The notes beneath the pieces are model-generated. The model worked only from the letters and a program-made list of their open reading frames with translations. It made no database searches and was not told the origin of the DNA. From an uncultured Bacteroidota bacterium (GTDB taxonomy: Bacteria > Bacteroidota > Bacteroidia > 2-12-FULL-35-15), in NCBI GenBank assembly GCA_903926385.1, contig CAIYIS010000008.1:30791-94790 (forward strand): a DNA stretch of 64,000 nt, in the 5' to 3' direction. Of the stretch, positions 37,581-45,492 are shown piece by piece. Both the position numbers and the translations under genes were made by a program. Position 1 is the first letter of the stretch. Each line of letters opens with the position of its first letter.

Positions 37581-38021
37581 TTATTCTTGTGGCACATTCG
37601 AAATCATCCAGTAAAAACTCAACTCTTTTATGGTTTGAAAAAAGTTATCGCTGTCTACCGGTTTTACTATATAACTGTTTGCGCCTGCATCGTAGCAGCG
37701 TTTAATATCCGGGTCTTCTTTAGACGAGGTAAGAATTACCACCGGAATGTTGTGAAATTGACTATCGGCCTTTACCTGCTCAAGCACCTGCATACCGTTT
37801 ACTTTGGGCATTTTTAAATCGAGCAAAATAAGTTTTAAGTGCAATGCTGTGCTTCGGTCGGCATAGGCACCTCTGCGATATAGGAAATCGAGGGCTTCTT
37901 CTCCGTCTTTTACATGAAAGAGTTTGTTAGATAATCCGCTTTTCTTTAAAGCGCGAATGGTAAGTGCTGCATCGTCCATGCTGTCTTCTGCAAATAGTAT
38001 TTCTACTTCGTTATAATTCAT
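37581..38021 (-). CDS. Rcp1-type single-domain response regulator (copy 1)
   Basis: A 146-residue stand-alone receiver, paralogous to the gene at 37100. It has AEDSMDDAAL, LLDLKMPKVNG and the invariant Lys in YIVKPVDSDN. Differences from copy 2 lie mainly at residues 3-15, 50-62 and the C-terminus, that is near the phosphorylation-site entry and the kinase-docking helix. It lies 20 bases downstream of the CHASE3 histidine kinase, which is its likely cognate kinase. Confidence 0.92.
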   Translation of the reverse strand: MNYNEVEILFAEDSMDDAALTIRALKKSGLSNKLFHVKDGEEALDFLYRRGAYADRSTALHLKLILLDLKMPKVNGMQVLEQVKADSQFHNIPVVILTSSKEDPDIKRCYDAGANSYIVKPVDSDNFFQTIKELSFYWMISNVPQE

Positions 38022-38041
38022 TTTTATTTATTTTTTAATTG

Positions 38042-39820
38042 TTAACTTTTTTTAGCTACGGGTTCGATTAATGGCAAACTGAAATAAAAGGTAGAACCTT
38101 TGCCCAACTCCGACTCAGCCCAGGCATTGCCATTGTGGCGGTTTACTATTTTTTTAACAATAGCCAACCCTATTCCGGTTCCTTCAAACTCTTCTTTGGT
38201 ATGCAAACGTTGAAACACACCAAACAGTTTGTCGTAATATTTCATATCAAAGCCCACTCCGTTATCTTTAATATAATATACCATTCCGTTGTCGCCTATG
38301 TAGGAACCTATTTCTACTTGAGGATTTTCGGAATGCGCGGAGTATTTAAGTGCGTTAGAAATATAATTAACCCAAACCTGTTTGATAAGCGCCTGCTGCC
38401 CCACAGCAGGGTAAATGGTTTTTATTTTTACATCTACTTTGTCCGAATCAGTGCCCAATCTTTCTTCGAGCACTGTTTTAACCAATGCATGCATATTCAT
38501 TTCTTCCGAAGGCATAACATTACGACCTAAGCGAGAGAAGGCCAGCAAATCATCAATCAAATCGCCCATTTTACGGGAGTTACTTACAATTGAATGAAGG
38601 AAGCTTTCACCTTCTTCGTCCAGTTTGGTTTGGTATTCATCCAACACTATTTTAGCATACCCATTTATGGCGCGAAGCGGAGCACGTAAATCGTGAGAAA
38701 CGGTGTATGTAAACGCTTCCATTTCGCGATTGGATTCTTTCAAACCTTCTTCTGCTTTTTTCTGTTCGCTGATATCGATTATTACATTAAGCATACACAT
38801 TTCGCCATCTACAGCTAATAGTAAAAGAGAAGAAGATATCCATTTGGTTTCGCCTAGCTGAGTGTTTACTTCTACTTCTTTGCCTTTTACCATTTTGTTC
38901 TCCTTGAGTTCGGCCATCATTTCTTCACCATCGGCAGGTCGAACCAATACGTGCTCCCAGCTCAAAGCCTTACCTACCACTTGCTCTGCCGATGTATATT
39001 GAAATATATTTAAAAAACTTTGGTTTGCATTTAGTGTTACTCCATCGCTCATGCGGGATATAAAGATACCTGCCGGATTGTGCATAAATATACCGGAAAA
39101 CATATCGTTCGATTTGGCTACTTCTTCGGCCAGCTTGTTTTTTCCCCTTTGTAAAGCTAATATCAGAAAGCCCAGCAAAACAATGACGCCTACCACCAAG
39201 GTAAGTAAAATGATGTTTACATTCATATCCGAATCGTTGTGCTCATCGGCTAATTTGTGTTTTTTAAGCAATCCCATTTCGTAGGCATTGACGCCCTTAG
39301 TCAATTTTTTAACCTTGTTCGAAAGTTCTCTTCCTAGTTCTGTTGAGGTATGAATGTCGTCAGCGGTTATTGTTTTTGCTTTTACTGCGGCTAACAAACG
39401 TGATGATTCGCTGAGGCGATAATCGATGGTGGTGCTCAGTGTTTTTATCTCTTCGTCCAGGTCGGTATCTTTTGCGGTAAGTTTGCGCAGGTTTTCCATT
39501 TCGTATCTCAAGCCGGTGACATTAGTGTTGAACATTTCTAATAGTCCATCGTCTTGCATCAGTAGGTATCCCCTTACTGTGGTTTCGACACCGAGTGTGT
39601 ATTCAGTAATCTGCTGTGTACAGTTTACAATGTTTTGAGTGGCATCCACCTGGTTTACCAAGTTTGTTTTGTCGTAATTGTTCATCACCACCATTATCAT
39701 AATGGCAATCATGATGACGGATAGGAAAACATAAAGATAGGTGGCTTTGTAGCCGGTTGCGAATCGCATAAGTTGTTTGTTTTTCAAAGTAGATGATCCG
39801 ATTTTAGTAAACATATTCAT
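38042..39820 (-). CDS. CHASE3-PAS sensor histidine kinase
   Basis: A 592-residue membrane kinase. It has a TM helix at about 30-50, an extracytoplasmic four-helix CHASE3-type domain (about 55-200, with TLGVETTVRGYLLMQDD), TM2 at about 203-224, a PAS domain (235-350), HisKA (FTYTVSHDLRAPLRAINGY) and HATPase_c (NYISNALKYSAH, KDNGVGFDM, GTGIGLAIV). The kinase boxes are complete and there is no fused receiver. CHASE3 domains sense unknown extracytoplasmic cues. It heads the minus-strand operon with two Rcp1-type receivers and the receiver-phosphatase, giving a likely kinase-shuttle-phosphatase pathway. Confidence 0.92.
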   Translation of the reverse strand: MNMFTKIGSSTLKNKQLMRFATGYKATYLYVFLSVIMIAIMIMVVMNNYDKTNLVNQVDATQNIVNCTQQITEYTLGVETTVRGYLLMQDDGLLEMFNTNVTGLRYEMENLRKLTAKDTDLDEEIKTLSTTIDYRLSESSRLLAAVKAKTITADDIHTSTELGRELSNKVKKLTKGVNAYEMGLLKKHKLADEHNDSDMNVNIILLTLVVGVIVLLGFLILALQRGKNKLAEEVAKSNDMFSGIFMHNPAGIFISRMSDGVTLNANQSFLNIFQYTSAEQVVGKALSWEHVLVRPADGEEMMAELKENKMVKGKEVEVNTQLGETKWISSSLLLLAVDGEMCMLNVIIDISEQKKAEEGLKESNREMEAFTYTVSHDLRAPLRAINGYAKIVLDEYQTKLDEEGESFLHSIVSNSRKMGDLIDDLLAFSRLGRNVMPSEEMNMHALVKTVLEERLGTDSDKVDVKIKTIYPAVGQQALIKQVWVNYISNALKYSAHSENPQVEIGSYIGDNGMVYYIKDNGVGFDMKYYDKLFGVFQRLHTKEEFEGTGIGLAIVKKIVNRHNGNAWAESELGKGSTFYFSLPLIEPVAKKS

Positions 39821-40029
39821 AACACGTATGCCGATTAAAATAAAAGCCTTGCTTTTTTCTGTTTTTTATAATTGGTGTTAATTTTTTGTAAAAATAGAAG
39901 AAGCAATATATGATAAAGTGAAAATACGATGAGTTATGCCCTCTATCGGTTAAGTGGGTAGTTTATTAAGTTTGATCAAATTCAGAAAGAACAAGAAAGA
40001 CGGCAAACGAGCGATATAAAACAATAGTA

Positions 40030-40064
40030 CAAAAAAAAATCCTGCACTGAGGCAGGATTTTTTT
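40030..40064 (-). terminator. Rho-independent terminator after the fibronectin-like gene at 40085
   Basis: A 9-bp stem (AAATCCTGC at 40037-40045 with GCAGGATTT at 40052-40060) and 6-base loop are bracketed by an A-run at 40031-40039 and a T-run. On the minus strand it follows the stop of the gene ending at 40085; it could also work on the plus strand. The rest of 39821-40084 shows nothing identifiable. Confidence 0.85.
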
Positions 40065-40084
40065 CGAATCGAAATTAAACAAGA

Positions 40085-40702
40085 TTATTGAATGTACACT
40101 TTGTAAGGAACAGACTGAATCACTTGTCGAACGGAGCCTTTGTGAGCCACCGTAAATTCATACTGATGTCCGGAAACTAAACCATCAACAAGGATGATGT
40201 GTTTTTGCGCAAAAAAATCTTTGTCGCTAATGCCTGTGGTAAGGTCTTTCCAATACACCATTGTTCCAATTGATTTTTCGAAAGTAATAATGGTAATGCT
40301 AGCTTCGCCCGGAATGGTAGAAACTACTTTAGCAATAACAGCCTGAGGCAACACACCAAGTGGGCTTGCATCTGCAGTAAGCACCCCACCGGAGCTTAAT
40401 AGTTTTGATTTGTCGTGAGCCGCCTGAACGTTTACCTGAGAGGCTATGTCTCTGTACGATTCAACAAGTAATATTCTTGCATCTTCGGCTTCTTGCACTT
40501 TAATGTGGTCTCCGCTTATTTCGGCAGCGCTGTTTTTTGTCACCCACGTGCCGAAGCGAGATGTCAATAAAGTGTAACTTGTTCCACTAAACGTAAAATT
40601 GGTATTGGTAGGAACGCAACCTGTTACCAAATTCTGGGCATTTCTTTTTAAATCGTCCTTGTTCCAGCCGGACGCGTCTGTTGCAATGTCTAATTGTGTC
40701 AT
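40085..40702 (-). CDS. Fibronectin-type-III-like protein of a Bacteroidota-specific type
   Basis: A 205-residue protein without signal peptide. The N-terminal ~115 residues are mostly helical (DDLKRNAQNLV, EDARILLVESYRDIASQVNVQAAHD, KLLSSGG). The C-terminal ~90 residues have the beta-strand rhythm of a fibronectin III module, with a W near the middle and a GLVSGHQYEFTVAHKG end strand. The layout matches a common group of small Bacteroidota proteins and that of the protein at 59311. Function is unknown. It is divergent from an XRE regulator across a palindromic site, so it is probably that regulator's target. Confidence 0.65.
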   Translation of the reverse strand: MTQLDIATDASGWNKDDLKRNAQNLVTGCVPTNTNFTFSGTSYTLLTSRFGTWVTKNSAAEISGDHIKVQEAEDARILLVESYRDIASQVNVQAAHDKSKLLSSGGVLTADASPLGVLPQAVIAKVVSTIPGEASITIITFEKSIGTMVYWKDLTTGISDKDFFAQKHIILVDGLVSGHQYEFTVAHKGSVRQVIQSVPYKVYIQ

Positions 40703-40746
40703 ACTGTTTTTTTTGTTGAATTAGTAATTATTATTTTTTTAGTGCA

Positions 40747-40761
40747 TGTAAATTGTTTACA
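40747..40761. promoter_or_regulatory. Palindromic operator candidate between FN3-like and XRE genes
   Basis: TGTAAA-TTG-TTTACA is a perfect 6-bp dyad with a 3-base centre. Flanking GCA and TGC extend it imperfectly to 40744-40765. It lies in the 127-base divergent intergenic region, 45 bases from the minus-strand start and 69 from the plus-strand start. A helix-turn-helix protein is encoded right next to it, so autoregulation and control of the fibronectin-like gene are plausible. Confidence 0.5.
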
Positions 40762-40829
40762 ATTGCACCGCAAAAATAAAAAAAAATTAAATGTGTGTAT
40801 TAATAAGCACATAAAAAAATTATTACCTT

Positions 40830-41102
40830 ATGATAAGTATAACCGAACGCATTTTTAAAACAGCAAAAGAGAAAAAAGTAAAAAAATCGAAAATGGCTCG
40901 AGAAATAGGTGTGAGCCGAGAAATGATGTACAAAATGACCGACCAAAACATAAAGTATGCTACCATTAAAAAAATGGCAGTGGTTTTAAATGTTACTGTG
41001 GCCTATTTAACCAACAACGATAATAACGAGGCTCACCTGGCGGCAGGAAAAACAAGACGAGCAAGTACGAAAAAGAAAACTGCCCTAAAAAAGGCAAAAT
41101 AG
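40830..41102 (+). CDS. XRE-family helix-turn-helix regulator with basic tail
   Basis: A 90-residue protein. Residues 1-~65 form an XRE-type HTH: KSKMAREIGVSREMMYKMTD is the helix-turn-helix, and KYATIKKMAVVLNVTVAYLTNND is the following helix pair. The last 20 residues are Lys/Arg/Thr-rich (RRASTKKKTALKKAK), resembling histone-like tails that add nonspecific DNA binding. The palindrome at 40747-40761 is its likely operator. It is separated from the next gene by repeat array 2. Confidence 0.8.
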   Translation: MISITERIFKTAKEKKVKKSKMAREIGVSREMMYKMTDQNIKYATIKKMAVVLNVTVAYLTNNDNNEAHLAAGKTRRASTKKKTALKKAK

Positions 41103-41127
41103 CCATCAACAAAGCCTTTCGGGGCAT

Positions 41128-41151
41128 TGGGCAAGTTACTAAACTTGCCCA
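41128..41151. other. 10-bp perfect inverted repeat near array 2
   Basis: TGGGCAAGTT and AACTTGCCCA flank a 4-base loop. It lies 26 bases after the XRE stop but is followed by A and not T on the plus strand, so a classical terminator is unlikely. The same word recurs as AACTTGCCCC near 41499 and inverted as GGGGCAAGT near 41557, bracketing the right side of the array region. Confidence 0.6.
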
Positions 41152-41170
41152 AAAAGGTAAATTACAGGCC

Positions 41171-41401
41171 AAAAATGGCTAGCAATTTTCCAAAAAGGGC
41201 TAGCAATTTTCCGAAAAAGGCTAGTAATTTTCCGAAAAAGGCAAGCAATTATTAAAAAAAGGCAAGCAATTATCCGAAAAAGGGTTACCTTTTTTCTAAA
41301 ATTGGTAGCGATTTTTAAAAATTACTAGTAAAAAAATAAAAATTGCCAGTGATTTTAAAAAAATTGGTAGCGATTTTTCGAAAATGGCTACCGATTTTTT
41401 G
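41171..41401. repeat. 21-bp tandem array 2, 11 units in perfect register
   Basis: Eleven 21-base units, the clearest being GAAAAAGGCTAGCAATTTTC plus one base, run without a register change, although units 6-8 are strongly diverged. Many units carry a GCTAGC-like or GGTAGC core flanked by A- and T-tracts. Stops occur in frame, so it is not coding. It lies between the convergent XRE and PAS genes. The rest of 41103-41666 (402 onward) contains GC-richer sequence with short inverted words but no gene. Confidence 0.88.
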
Positions 41402-41666
41402 ACAACTGTTTGGCCGTTTCGGACTTTTTTTGGGCAATAAATGAGTAAAGGAAGTAAGAAAATGAGGGAAACTCGCCCCCAACTGTAACCCTATTACCAA
41501 ACTTGCCCCCCCCTAGGCCGATCGAGAAGGGATTTAACCGGCTTTTGGGGTTTAACGGGGCAAGTAGGAAATGGGTGAGGAATCTTCGACCTCAAAAACG
41601 TTTGTTTTCTTTTTATCTCTCCCCTACTCCATCGTTATATACTAAGAATAGGGGTGATGATGTGTA

Positions 41667-42974
41667 TTATTTTAAACCTATGCCCAATATACAAATATCG
41701 TCTGTTTGGTTTTCGGTTAATTTCCATTTATGAATGATGTGCTGAAATGCATTTTTCTGCATGTTTACCGGCAAATTGCCATAATTGAGAATACAATTTT
41801 CGGCCAATTTTTTATCGCATGTTTCCAATATATTGGCCATCGGTTTAGATTTAAATCCACTCGAAAAAAGATATAATTTATCGCCTTCGGTGAAATGCAT
41901 CTCTTCCTGTCTGAAATCTTTTTTATGCTCCGCTAACATACCAAACCCCACTGTGCGCGCTGTGCCAACCCATTGCAACAACTGATTTTTAGAATACAGC
42001 CACATAGGCCGGCTGGCACCTGCAAACGAAATTTTTTGGTTCGTGGTATCTACCACACATAGCGAAACTTCTATGCCTTCGCTAACATTGTAACCATCGG
42101 TTTTAGTATTTCCGGCAAACGTTTTTTGAATTTCGCCATCCAGCATTTCCAGCATTCCGGAGGGCTGTGTCATTCCAAACTCTTGAACAGCTTTGGTAAG
42201 AATGCTGCAGGCAGCAATAGAAATATAACCAGCCTGCATACCTTGCGCACCACAATTGATAACAGCCACATACTTCAACCCGTTTTTCCCTTTCATAGCC
42301 AAGTAAAACGAAGTACTAACCATGCTTCGCTGATATTCTAAAGTAAACGAATCGGGAAATACCATGCGCAGGTCGGCTTCATTCTGCAGCATGTTTTTTT
42401 GAACACGGGCAGCAAATTGAACATTACCCAACGCCTGAAAACTCTTCAACTCGGCCGCGGCTATAGCACTTTGGGCTTTTTTAGCTTTCTCGGCCTGGTT
42501 CTCTTCATTTAGTTGAGTTAATAATTTTATTTCATTGTCCTTCGCTCTCGTTTCGGTAAGGTCTAAAGCCGAAATAGAATATTCGGTTCCCGATGCACCT
42601 TTATGGCCCAACACAGAGGCATACACCAGTATTTCGCAACCGTCATTGGTCAAAAAAACAAGTTCGCCAAACCAGTTACCGCGCGACTGAACCACAGGGA
42701 CAACAGCAATCTTAAAAAACTGATAGCTTCGATACGAAAGTAAATTAGACAATACATGATATTGGGGATTGAAATCGAATATTTGGAGCAACACCTGTGC
42801 CTTGTTATTCAAATAACTTACCTTATTATCATCGTTGCACACCAGTACCATCTGAGGTGACGCATCGAGAATATGCTTAAGTATATTCTTATGCAGCATA
42901 GCTCTTGGTTCGGGCTGATATAAAGGAGCGGATGTAAAACGATCTTGATTTTTGCTTTCCGTATTTGTATTCAT
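41667..42974 (-). CDS. PAS protein with catalytically degenerate SpoIIE/PP2C domain (pseudo-phosphatase)
   Basis: A 435-residue soluble protein: PAS domain (about 28-143), coiled coil (145-185) and a SpoIIE-like domain (about 190-435). The domain aligns throughout with the active ones at 19356 and 35906, but its metal-ligand positions are replaced: GDFYW is TSFYL, CDCTGHG is INCGAQG, GMDISL is GIEVSL, and TDGFADQ is SSGFKSK. Only the final DD (QTDDICILG) remains. The flanking fold residues (AGASRPMWLY, GDKLYLFSSGF) are kept, so selection for a non-catalytic role is likely, for example binding a phospho-partner. It is 42 bases downstream of the FIST gene. Confidence 0.85.
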   Translation of the reverse strand: MNTNTESKNQDRFTSAPLYQPEPRAMLHKNILKHILDASPQMVLVCNDDNKVSYLNNKAQVLLQIFDFNPQYHVLSNLLSYRSYQFFKIAVVPVVQSRGNWFGELVFLTNDGCEILVYASVLGHKGASGTEYSISALDLTETRAKDNEIKLLTQLNEENQAEKAKKAQSAIAAAELKSFQALGNVQFAARVQKNMLQNEADLRMVFPDSFTLEYQRSMVSTSFYLAMKGKNGLKYVAVINCGAQGMQAGYISIAACSILTKAVQEFGMTQPSGMLEMLDGEIQKTFAGNTKTDGYNVSEGIEVSLCVVDTTNQKISFAGASRPMWLYSKNQLLQWVGTARTVGFGMLAEHKKDFRQEEMHFTEGDKLYLFSSGFKSKPMANILETCDKKLAENCILNYGNLPVNMQKNAFQHIIHKWKLTENQTDDICILGIGLK

Positions 42975-43016
42975 ATGGGTTGGTTAGCGGGGTTAGTTTT
43001 TATCTGTCAAATTTGG

Positions 43017-44231
43017 TTAATCTTCTGAAATAGCAGTTACGGTCATGGTTTGATTGTATAACGAATACGCAGGCAGCGGAGCTTGGGCATAAGCTCTCAC
43101 TTTTTTAACATCGGTGTAGTTAAACAAATAAGCCGAATAATCGGTATCGAAAGAAATCTCGCCATGAGAGTAAAATCCGGTAAATTTATACTGTTGATTA
43201 AAAAAAGTCGAAACCGATTGTATTTCGAGTTCGGTTAATTGTTTTAAATTTTGTTTTTGTCCTATACAGCTTACCATAATAACCAAACCTTTATTTTCGG
43301 GCACTTTATAGCTCGAGCCAAACGATGACATTTGATAGTTAATTTCGGCCTGATTAATATGGGCATTCACACGAGTATCAATCAACTTCAGTTTGGAGCC
43401 GGTTAGTATAGTATCGGCAAATAAGATGCTTCCCGATTGGGTGTCTACCCCGGTAATCTCTCGGGTTACACAATTGTTTTTTGGCTCAGCAATTAAACAA
43501 TACGGCAACCATAATTTGGAAAAAATAACGGTTTCGGCTTCGATTCCCAAATCGGCCTTATACACATCTAATGCAGGCTTTCCGTCCAGTTCCATCACCA
43601 TTTTTCCATTATTTTTGGTCACTATATGTTCGTTACCAAAGCTACTCCATGCACCAAATGACGAACATTGAACATGAATATCTTTTCCGTATAATCCAAT
43701 AGCCGAAACAATATCGGAGCCCATCACATTGCCCAAACCGCTTACAAAAGTGGAAGAATATTTATAACTATCGGCAGCCATCCCTCCCGAAACACCAACA
43801 TTTAAAGGCAATCTGGAATTTATTCCGTTTACCAAACGTACACCATCCACATTTATTCCGTCAGAAAGCACAAAAACATGGCTCAACTCCTCATGATTTA
43901 ATTGTTCTACCAGCAATTGCCCTGCTTTAAAAGAATCCATTTCATTGTGCATAGCTATACTTGCTTTTCGAACCACAGAGTGTTCGAACTTGATAAAATT
44001 AAGAATAAACGAAGCATCGTGCATCTCGCATCCTACTATGCCACCGGCTGTAGAACAGCCCAAAATGGGTGTATTACCAAACTTTTCGGAAAGCAATTTT
44101 TGAATGGTTAAATCAGACATAAAGCACTTATCCGAAAACATGATAATTAAATCAACATTTACCACCTTGGTGTTTTTCAGAAAAAGAATAATTTCTTCTT
44201 TCTGATTAGATATAAACTGATTTGTTTCCAT
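43017..44231 (-). CDS. FIST domain sensory protein (FIST_N + FIST_C)
   Basis: A 404-residue cytoplasmic protein covering a complete FIST module: FIST_N (about 20-215; GCSTAGGIVG, FVLSDGINVDG, VGVSGGMAADS) and FIST_C (about 220-390; GKPALDVYKADLG, FTGFYSHGEI). FIST domains are predicted small-molecule sensors, possibly for amino acids, usually fused to or encoded next to kinases, chemoreceptors or cyclic-dinucleotide enzymes. Here the domain is stand-alone, between two receiver-like genes upstream and the PAS-pseudophosphatase downstream. The YSHGEI segment near the C-terminus is the expected ligand-pocket signature. Confidence 0.9.
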   Translation of the reverse strand: METNQFISNQKEEIILFLKNTKVVNVDLIIMFSDKCFMSDLTIQKLLSEKFGNTPILGCSTAGGIVGCEMHDASFILNFIKFEHSVVRKASIAMHNEMDSFKAGQLLVEQLNHEELSHVFVLSDGINVDGVRLVNGINSRLPLNVGVSGGMAADSYKYSSTFVSGLGNVMGSDIVSAIGLYGKDIHVQCSSFGAWSSFGNEHIVTKNNGKMVMELDGKPALDVYKADLGIEAETVIFSKLWLPYCLIAEPKNNCVTREITGVDTQSGSILFADTILTGSKLKLIDTRVNAHINQAEINYQMSSFGSSYKVPENKGLVIMVSCIGQKQNLKQLTELEIQSVSTFFNQQYKFTGFYSHGEISFDTDYSAYLFNYTDVKKVRAYAQAPLPAYSLYNQTMTVTAISED

Positions 44232-44312
44232 AATTTAAATACTATGCACCTTACTTATTCAAAATATATTAAAAACCATTTTTGCCAAAAGGAAATGAAT
44301 CTTACTTTGTGT

Positions 44313-44690
44313 CTATATTATTTTCTGAAACTTATTAATTATAGAATCTACTAAATCTTTCGAATTATAAGGCTTAGCAACCGATGCCACTATGCCATAC
44401 TTTTTTCGTTGATTAAAACTAGTACTATCTTTTGTGTGTAAATAAATAATGGGAATATTGGTTTGGTTGGTATACTTATTAATTAACTGAATGAGTTTAG
44501 AGTTGATGATGGTATTATCAGAAATAATAAGATCGAAATGATTTCTATTAATTAACGTTCGAGCATTCATTATCGAACGAGGCTGGCATGCATCAAATCC
44601 TTTCAATTCGAGGGCTTGTTTAAGTTCTAAACCCACTATTCTTTCTTTTTCGAAAATAAGAATGCGTATTTTTTTTAATGCAGAAGCCAT
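44313..44690 (-). CDS. Receiver-like protein with altered acidic pocket
   Basis: A 125-residue single-domain receiver homologue. The phospho-acceptor Asp is present (LIISDNTI) and the pocket Lys is kept (ASVAKPYNS). The acidic pair that binds magnesium is FEKE in place of the usual EDE/DDE, with lysine at the second position. The Thr after strand 4 is displaced (IIYLHTKD). Phosphorylation is therefore uncertain. It follows the other receiver-like gene by 10 bases and precedes FIST by 81 bases. Confidence 0.8.
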   Translation of the reverse strand: MASALKKIRILIFEKERIVGLELKQALELKGFDACQPRSIMNARTLINRNHFDLIISDNTIINSKLIQLINKYTNQTNIPIIYLHTKDSTSFNQRKKYGIVASVAKPYNSKDLVDSIINKFQKII

Positions 44691-44700
44691 TTATGCCAGT

Positions 44701-45093
44701 TTATTTTTTGTTTAAAATGTAATGCCTGATTTCGTCTTTATACAGATGGCCTTGCTGCAGGTGTTCCTCAAATTTCTCCTTTTGAATAAGCAAATTTTTA
44801 AGGCTTCTTTTTTTGGTGCATAGTTCCTTGTGTTGCTCATCTCTTACCACAAACAATAGTTTGGAATCAGCACTATGCTCTTTTAAAAAATTATAAAGGT
44901 CTGTTAACTCAACGCAGCAATTAGGGTGATCTATTAAATAATAATCTATTTTATGACTTTGTATGTAATCGAATAAAAGCTGGTCGGTGGGCGGAAATGA
45001 AGAGAAAAATGCACCTTTTAGATACATCTTAAGTCGTGCCCTAAAATCTTTATCGGCAGATATTATTGATATTGTTTTTTTGCGAATCTCCAT
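44701..45093 (-). CDS. Degenerate receiver-like protein
   Basis: A 130-residue protein with the alternating strand/helix pattern of a receiver: TISIISADKDFRARL at strand 1, YYLIDHPNCC at strand 3, KLLFVVRDEQ at strand 4 and a terminal helix. An Asp sits at the phospho-acceptor position, but the Thr/Ser switch and the canonical KP motif are missing (NLLIQKEKF), and the second half is Lys/Glu-rich. I read it as a pseudo-receiver or protein-interaction module. It is the first gene of the FIST group. Confidence 0.65.
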   Translation of the reverse strand: MEIRKKTISIISADKDFRARLKMYLKGAFFSSFPPTDQLLFDYIQSHKIDYYLIDHPNCCVELTDLYNFLKEHSADSKLLFVVRDEQHKELCTKKRSLKNLLIQKEKFEEHLQQGHLYKDEIRHYILNKK

Positions 45094-45492
45094 TTTTAAG
45101 AAATTATTTTATCGCTTTTAATTGATTAAAAAAAATAGGGGGCGCGCCAACAACAACGCACCTCCCCCTATAAAACCCCGAGTGTAAATGAATAAAAACA
45201 CCGGTATAATCTAAAAAAATTTCTAATTATTTTTAGTGGAGCAAGAATACTATGAATAAAAAAGCAAAATTCAATTAATCGATAAGAGAATTTGAATGTC
45301 GGGTGAATTAAGATGAAAGTCGGGTAAATTTTTGAGGAAATAACCGACCAAATAAATTAGAGATAAATCAAACGCTAAATGTGATTTCTAAACTTATATA
45401 TAAAGAAGTAATTAGGAATAGGTAGGTTACCAGCACCAAACTAAAGGTGTATTGGCGAAAAAGAGATGTTAACTTAAATGGTAAAGGATAGT
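45094..45492. other. Intergenic region between LytTR regulator and FIST group
   Basis: A 399-base gene-free stretch. It contains the hairpin terminator at 45128-45171, an imperfect palindrome (CTAAAAA...TTTTTAG, about 45212-45237) and a short direct repeat of GTCGGGT (near 45299 and 45328). I see no gene. A promoter for the FIST group is expected here, but no TAnnTTTG match stands out. Confidence 0.5.
45128..45171 (-). terminator. Rho-independent terminator after the LytTR regulator at 45493
   Basis: On the minus strand a GC-rich hairpin (TAGGGGG with CCCCCTA, inner GTGCG/CGCGC pairing, T/G-rich loop) is followed by TATTTTTTTT. It separates the LytTR gene from the FIST group. Confidence 0.65.

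Noticed and set aside
41128..41151. Terminator for the XRE gene
   Set aside because: The 10-bp stem is not followed by a T-run on the relevant strand. It is listed as an inverted repeat only.
41503..41733. Short plus-strand open frame over the GC-richer part of the array 2 region
   Set aside because: Its end overlaps the pseudophosphatase gene antisense, its composition is not protein-like, and it has no recognisable domain or start context.
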